Source of the DNA: Gammaproteobacteria bacterium
GTDB taxonomy: Bacteria; Pseudomonadota; Gammaproteobacteria; UBA4575
NCBI GenBank assembly: GCA_028281205.1
Contig: JANQKJ010000025.1
Span: 1 to 9,856, forward strand
Length of the DNA: 9,856 bases
Direction of reading: 5' to 3'
Position 1 is the first letter of the stretch, and each line of letters begins with the position of its first letter. The notes under the pieces are model-generated. The model worked only from the letters and a program-made list of their open reading frames with translations, had not been told where the DNA came from and did not search any database. Below are positions 6,501 through 9,856 of the stretch, piece by piece. The position numbers and the translations under genes are program-made.

Positions 6501-6516
6501 GGCGCATGGATGCGCC
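6501..6516 (+). terminator. Candidate hairpin terminator after the miniprotein
   Basis: GGCGCA-TGGA-TGCGCC is a perfect 6-bp GC-rich stem with a tetraloop, followed by ACTTTTAG. The T-run is short (4), so termination may be modest. It lies between convergent genes (plus-strand miniprotein, minus-strand ppnP unit), where a terminator is expected. Confidence 0.5.
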
Positions 6517-6592
6517 ACTTTTAGTGCATAGCTTTAGTTGAATGTTGTTTCATTACCTCATTTGCCATGAGTAGATAAAGTGTTGAGCATTG

Positions 6593-6739
6593 TTACTTTT
6601 TATTACGCAAAAAGAAAAATCGGGTGGCAAGCATAGCTAATAAAATAAGTACGCCATAAGGGTAAGGGATAAATCCGTAGGCAAAGGCAAGTAAAGTTGC
6701 GGCCAGTAGTGTGATGAGAAGGGCGCTTATCCAGTCCAT
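6593..6739 (-). CDS. Small two-helix inner-membrane protein (48 aa)
   Basis: The ORF runs from ATG at 6739 to TAA at 6593-6595 and encodes 48 residues. There are two hydrophobic segments: WISALLITLLAATLLAFAYG (3-22) and YGVLILLAMLATRFFFL (28-44). A short FIPYP turn separates them, and the tail is positively charged (RNKK). This is a typical hairpin membrane miniprotein, with the basic tail expected to stay in the cytoplasm. It starts only 7 bases after the ppnP stop, so it is probably the last gene of that unit and translated by coupling; no strong Shine-Dalgarno is seen. No named family is recognised. Conserved hydrophobic periodicity over the full length argues against a random ORF. Confidence 0.6.
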   Translation of the reverse strand: MDWISALLITLLAATLLAFAYGFIPYPYGVLILLAMLATRFFFLRNKK

Positions 6740-6746
6740 GGGATTA

Positions 6747-7058
6747 CTACTCAATGAAACTACAGCAGTAATCTGTTAACTGGTGAATTTTTAACTGGAA
6801 TTTAGAATTTGCTGGTACTTCAAAGCTATGTCCACCTTCAATAGTTTGCCATTGGCTTTCTGGTAACAGTACATCTAGCTGGCCACTATAAATCTCCATC
6901 AATTCTTTAGCTTCAGTGTTAAATTCATATTCTCCAGGCAGCATAATGCCTAGTGTTCTACGTGAGCCATCGTGGAAAATCACTGTTCTGCTGCTAACTT
7001 TGCCATCAAAATACACATTAGCTTGTTTGACAACAGATACATTTTTAAATTCAGACAT
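6747..7058 (-). CDS. ppnP: Pyrimidine/purine nucleoside phosphorylase PpnP
   Basis: Cupin-fold phosphorylase (YaiE/DUF1255 family) that splits various purine and pyrimidine nucleosides with phosphate into a free base and ribose 1-phosphate. The 103-residue length fits the family (E. coli 94). Diagnostic segments: NVYFDGKVSSRTV (14-26), the LGIMLPGEYEFNTEAKELMEI strand region (36-56), SGQLDVLLPESQWQ (58-71) and SFEVPANSKFQLK (78-90), all close in pattern to E. coli YaiE (GVMVEGEYTF, SGALNVLLP, FNVPGHSEFHL). An AAGGAA ribosome binding site precedes the ATG by about 8 bases. It lies 14 bases after the VOC gene and 7 bases before the 48-residue membrane protein, so the three are probably one transcript. 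It acts in nucleoside salvage in the cytoplasm. Confidence 0.93.
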   Translation of the reverse strand: MSEFKNVSVVKQANVYFDGKVSSRTVIFHDGSRRTLGIMLPGEYEFNTEAKELMEIYSGQLDVLLPESQWQTIEGGHSFEVPANSKFQLKIHQLTDYCCSFIE

Positions 7059-7072
7059 GTATAAATTCCTTG

Positions 7073-7489
7073 TTAGTTAACAGATTCAATTACTGAGCGT
7101 AATTCAAGATTATTACCAGCAATATCTTTAATATAAATTGAGCGTCCCATGCCTTGGGCACCGTAGCGTTCTTGAAATTCACTTACTTCTACTCCATGTT
7201 GTTGCAAGTGGTTGCGCAGTTCCTCTTCATCAAAGGGTTCTATCTGTAAGCAAAAGTGGTCAACATTATTGCCAGTACTGTGTGGGGCAGGACCACCCAG
7301 TTGACCGATCTTTCCTTTTACATCAACGATATCTATTAATGAATTTCCTGCTCGTAGTTGAGTTAAACCAAATGATTCAGAGGTTTCACGCTCTAAAGTG
7401 CAGCCAATTACATCACAGTAGAAAGCTATTAGTGCCTGATACTGGTCAGTGCGTAATACAATATGGTCTATAGCATGGGGTTTGATCAT
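7073..7489 (-). CDS. VOC (glyoxalase/bleomycin resistance/dioxygenase) family protein
   Basis: A 138-residue metalloprotein of the vicinal oxygen chelate superfamily with two beta-alpha-beta-beta-beta modules. The first covers about 6-57 (AIDHIVLRTDQYQALIAFYCDVIG, SLIDIVDV) and the second about 75-131 (NVDHFCLQIE, GRSIYIKDIAGNNLELR). Likely metal ligands are H9, H78 and E129. The D-x-x-GN-x-LEL ending is typical of the superfamily. The reaction cannot be told from sequence; lactoylglutathione lyase is not specially supported, and small-molecule detoxification or an isomerase is possible. The ATG at 7489 has GGAG 7 bases upstream, so the start is secure. About 90 bases separate it from the GNAT gene and contain a TATACT -10 candidate, suggesting its own promoter leading into ppnP. 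Confidence 0.88.
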   Translation of the reverse strand: MIKPHAIDHIVLRTDQYQALIAFYCDVIGCTLERETSESFGLTQLRAGNSLIDIVDVKGKIGQLGGPAPHSTGNNVDHFCLQIEPFDEEELRNHLQQHGVEVSEFQERYGAQGMGRSIYIKDIAGNNLELRSVIESVN

Positions 7490-7513
7490 GTAGATACTCC
7501 GTTTACATAAGAG

Positions 7514-7519
7514 AGTATA
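7514..7519 (-). promoter_or_regulatory. Candidate -10 element for the VOC-ppnP unit
   Basis: On the minus strand TATACT (5 of 6 consensus bases) lies about 25 bases before the VOC start. It implies a short leader carrying the GGAG site. The hexamer 17 bases upstream (CACTTG) is a poor -35. Confidence 0.35.
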
Positions 7520-7577
7520 ACTCAGGATTGCGTATTCAAGTGTAGTTGTATGTGCTTACCACCATCGGGTATGTCGA

Positions 7578-8111
7578 TTACCATAATTCGGGATGGTTTA
7601 AAGAATCTATACAGCTTATTTGAGTGGGTAATTGTATAGAAATATCTTCTTTTAAGGTGAGTGCCAGCCATCCAAAAGAATGCTTGAGTGTGTAAGGAGG
7701 TGCATAGTTTGAAGCAAGTTCTGGTTTGAATCCGAATTTACCATAGTATTTGGGATCGCCATAAACAAACAGCATATTGACATCCTTATTAGATAACTGC
7801 TCAATTCCATTTTTTATTAACCCTGAGCCAAGCTGGGATTTTTGATATTCAGGTTTAACCGCTAGCGGTGCCAAAATATATCCGCTCCATTCTTGGTTGT
7901 CATGAATAGTAACCGGGCTAAAACCAATGTTAGCCACTAGTGAACCGCCAACTTCAGCAACAAGTGATATCGTTTCTGGTGTTGTATCTTCGTCTAGTAA
8001 ATCAACGGCTAGTTTAGAGACAGCTTGGTTCTCATTTTCAGGAAAAGCGCATAAGTGAATTTCACGAACACTATCACGGTCAAGTTTGGTTGTATTGCGA
8101 ATATTTATCAT
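7578..8111 (-). CDS. GNAT family N-acetyltransferase
   Basis: A 177-residue acetyl-CoA-dependent acyltransferase of the YhbS-like (COG3153) type; the substrate is unknown. It opens with IRNTTKLDRDSVREIHLCAF (4-23), which forms strand 1 and helix 1. SGYILAPLAVKPEYQKSQLGSGLIKNGIEQL (76-106) is the acetyl-CoA binding core, with the strand 4 APLAV (81-85) and the pyrophosphate loop. NMLFVYGDPKYYGKFGF (112-128) matches the late strand and the conserved YY-x-KFGF turn. The loop reads QKSQLG where the family usually has a glycine at the fourth position (Q-x-x-G-x-G), a mild departure. Its ATG overlaps the dehalogenase stop by 4 bases (ATGA), so the two are co-translated. The stop is followed by about 90 bases before the VOC gene. 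Confidence 0.9.
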   Translation of the reverse strand: MINIRNTTKLDRDSVREIHLCAFPENENQAVSKLAVDLLDEDTTPETISLVAEVGGSLVANIGFSPVTIHDNQEWSGYILAPLAVKPEYQKSQLGSGLIKNGIEQLSNKDVNMLFVYGDPKYYGKFGFKPELASNYAPPYTLKHSFGWLALTLKEDISIQLPTQISCIDSLNHPELW

Positions 8112-8815
8112 TTTTGACTAAGTTGGTTGTTAGTTTGAGATTCAATCAGTGATATTTTTGTGTTAAGTTCACTCAGACTCTCTATGACTATAGTTGGTTC
8201 TATTTCCCATGGGTCAAAAATAGCGTCAGGAGAACGTTTAAGCCAAACTGATTGCATGCCCGCTGAAACTGCTCCAATAACATCAAATGGATTGCTTGAT
8301 ATTAACCAAGCATTGCTAGCTGAAGTTCTAGCTTTTCTTAAGAAGTAGTTGTACACAGCAGGGTTGGGTTTATATGACTTAAGATCGTCAACGCTAACAA
8401 TTCCAAAGAAGAAATTTCTTATTCCGGCTGTTACAAGTAATTTTTCGATGGTCTCAGCGCTACCATTAGAGAATGCAAATAGACGAAAATTAGCTGCTTC
8501 TAAATCGGCTAACTCATCTTTCACATCCTTGAATGCAGGTAGCATGAAGTAGTAGTCAAGTAATGCGTGCTTCTGTTGTTTTGTTATCGAGACTTTGTAA
8601 TATTTGCAAGTGTAATCAAGGGCATGGTCGGTGCAAGTTGCGAAATTTTCATAATTCTGCATTAATCCTCGGCGGAAAGAGTATTCCAGTTGTTTTTCCC
8701 GCCAAGTGTGAGAAAAAACCTGTGCTTTATTTCCTATAATTTCCTGTAATTTAGAAATAACCCCATGTGTATCGATTAATGTTCCGTATACATCAAAAGC
8801 AAGTGTTACTGACAT
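8108..8815 (-). CDS. L-2-haloacid dehalogenase (HAD superfamily, type II)
   Basis: A 235-residue HAD-superfamily hydrolase expected to convert L-2-haloalkanoic acids to D-2-hydroxy acids with release of halide. The opening AFDVYGTLIDTHGV (6-19) carries the nucleophile D8. All active-site positions known from the Pseudomonas L-DEX YL enzyme (D10, T14, R41, S118, K151, Y157, S175, N177, D180) have counterparts at a constant offset of two: D8, T12, R39, S116, K149, Y155, S173, N175, D178. The WREKQLEYSF segment (38-47) and FSNGS (115-119) are also type II signatures. The start has an AAGAGA-like site a few bases upstream. The gene overlaps the GNAT gene downstream (ATGA). Whether the natural substrate is a haloacid or another 2-substituted acid is not settled by sequence. 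Confidence 0.9.
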   Translation of the reverse strand: MSVTLAFDVYGTLIDTHGVISKLQEIIGNKAQVFSHTWREKQLEYSFRRGLMQNYENFATCTDHALDYTCKYYKVSITKQQKHALLDYYFMLPAFKDVKDELADLEAANFRLFAFSNGSAETIEKLLVTAGIRNFFFGIVSVDDLKSYKPNPAVYNYFLRKARTSASNAWLISSNPFDVIGAVSAGMQSVWLKRSPDAIFDPWEIEPTIVIESLSELNTKISLIESQTNNQLSQK

Positions 8816-9013
8816 TAAATTTCTCTTACTTTAATAATATTAAAATAAAATGTATTGCTACTATATTTAGTAATAAGCTCATTTATTTTTAATCTACAAG
8901 ATGCTTTCAGCTTCGGTCGATTTGTTATTCTCTTTCAATTGAATCCCCTAAAAGTCAGATTGTAATGTCCTGGTACATCAAGCGCATAGTCAATGGTACT
9001 ATAGTAGTTAAAT

Positions 9014-9856
9014 TTATTGTTTAACTTCTTGAATGATTTGCAGATAATTTTGATAGCGTGACTGTTTAATCGTGCCTTTATAGACTTCAGACTTAATGGC
9101 GCATTGAGGCTCGTTGATATGTTGGCAGTCGCTGAACTTGCAATTTTTTAGATGAGGTAAAAACTCTTTATAGCCTAACATTACTTCTTGAGTATTTTTG
9201 AAAATGGGCATAAAGGTACGTACACCTGGTGAGTCAATAATTTTTCCGTGTCGATTAATGCTATGTGCAAAAGCATTGGTTGTGGTGTGTTTGCCTTGTT
9301 GAATGCTTGCAGATAATTCACCCACTTTGATGTTATTGTTATGTAACAGACGATTAATAAGTGATGATTTTCCTACGCCTGACTGCCCAACTAAAATAGT
9401 ATTTTCATTGGCAATCACTTTGCGTAATGACTGAATACCATAACCGAGTTTGGCGCTGGTAATAATAAAATTGTTTGTTAATTCTTTATAAGTATTTTCT
9501 AATAATTTAATATCAACATGGTTGGTGTTGAGTAATTCTGCCTTGTTTATTGTTAAAGTTGTTTTGCAGTTGTTAATTTGTGCGCATGCAAGATATTTAT
9601 CTATAAGTAATGCTGAGAAAGCGGGTGTGGCGGCAACAACAATAATTATATGATCAATATTGGCTGCTAAGGTTTTTTCACGTTTAAAATTGTCAATGCG
9701 AGCAATTTGGTTTTTTCGCTCGCGTACATTTTCTATAACATGCTTTGAATTTGATGTAACATTATATTCAACATAGTCTCCACATACGGCATCAAGGGCA
9801 TTGGTTCTTGCGTGGCAATGATGTTGCTGGCCTTGCTCATCTTCAACAATGAATGT
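9014..9856 (-). CDS. rsgA: Small ribosomal subunit biogenesis GTPase RsgA, partial (N-terminus beyond window)
   Basis: A circularly permuted GTPase that helps mature the 30S subunit and releases RbfA. The reading frame stays open from the TAA at 9014-9016 to the window edge (280 residues), so only the first few tens of residues, part of the OB-fold, are missing. Motifs appear in the permuted order: G4 as NKAE (9536-9547), G5 SAK (9449-9457), G1 GQSGVGKSS (9362-9388) and G3 DSPGVR near 9220-9235. The C-terminal zinc knuckle C-x4-C-x-H-x5-C follows at 9101-9142. The OB-fold remnant (CGDYVEYNV, REKTLAANIDHIIIVVAA) is recognisable. The GTG within GVGKS-proximal sequence is internal and not a start. 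G4 has glutamate where NKxD normally has aspartate, a conservative variant. The gene ends about 200 bases before the dehalogenase start; both are on the minus strand. Confidence 0.95.
   Translation of the reverse strand, partial: TFIVEDEQGQQHHCHARTNALDAVCGDYVEYNVTSNSKHVIENVRERKNQIARIDNFKREKTLAANIDHIIIVVAATPAFSALLIDKYLACAQINNCKTTLTINKAELLNTNHVDIKLLENTYKELTNNFIITSAKLGYGIQSLRKVIANENTILVGQSGVGKSSLINRLLHNNNIKVGELSASIQQGKHTTTNAFAHSINRHGKIIDSPGVRTFMPIFKNTQEVMLGYKEFLPHLKNCKFSDCQHINEPQCAIKSEVYKGTIKQSRYQNYLQIIQEVKQ

Noticed and set aside
7138..7473. Plus-strand open frame of 111 codons
   Set aside because: It is antisense to the VOC gene, which has a ribosome binding site and family motifs.
8997..9006. 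Perfect palindrome TACTATAGTA near the rsgA stop
   Set aside because: Ten bases with no loop or T-run; compatible with chance, no partner copy seen.
9014..9418. Reading rsgA as a short complete gene starting at the GTG at 9418
   Set aside because: The frame stays open upstream to the window edge and encodes the G4 and G5 motifs and OB-fold remnant, so 9418 is an internal valine.

Overview
The window looks like chromosomal DNA of a sulfur-oxidising gammaproteobacterium with moderate-to-low GC. A Tat-exported SoxB-type thiosulfohydrolase shows sulfur oxidation. A bacterial 4.5S RNA gene (ffs) directly upstream of dnaX-ybaB/ebfC-recR is an arrangement typical of Gammaproteobacteria. No genus can be named. 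I see no transposase, integrase, CRISPR array, tRNA or rRNA.

Layout. (1) 1-1288, minus: 5' part of soxB, cut by the window edge. (2) 1289-1550: AT-rich divergent intergenic DNA with an extended -10 promoter candidate for ffs. (3) 1551-4318, plus: ffs, dnaX, ybaB/ebfC (4-base overlap with dnaX) and recR, a replication/recombination block. (4) 4533-5318, plus: a class I SAM-dependent methyltransferase. (5) 5416-6228, plus: a 49-residue basic protein followed, in the same reading frame after one stop codon, by a 219-residue protein. The latter has a nucleoside-deoxyribosyltransferase/TIR-like Rossmann-type N-terminal domain and a helical C-terminus. This is the least explained and most interesting part. 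(6) 6356-6469, plus: a 37-residue single-helix membrane miniprotein with a good ribosome binding site and a hairpin terminator candidate downstream. (7) 6593-8815, minus: an L-2-haloacid dehalogenase overlapping a GNAT acetyltransferase, then a VOC protein, PpnP nucleoside phosphorylase and a 48-residue two-helix membrane protein. (8) 9014-9856, minus: rsgA, lacking its N-terminus at the window edge.

How the genes work together. dnaX, ybaB/ebfC and recR form a conserved housekeeping operon; ffs lies so close to dnaX that they may share a transcript. The minus-strand genes appear to be two short transcription units of small metabolic or detoxification enzymes. The 5416-6228 pair looks co-transcribed and translationally coupled. 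Its function is unknown, but a nucleotide or NAD-type ligand or substrate is plausible from the fold-like motifs.
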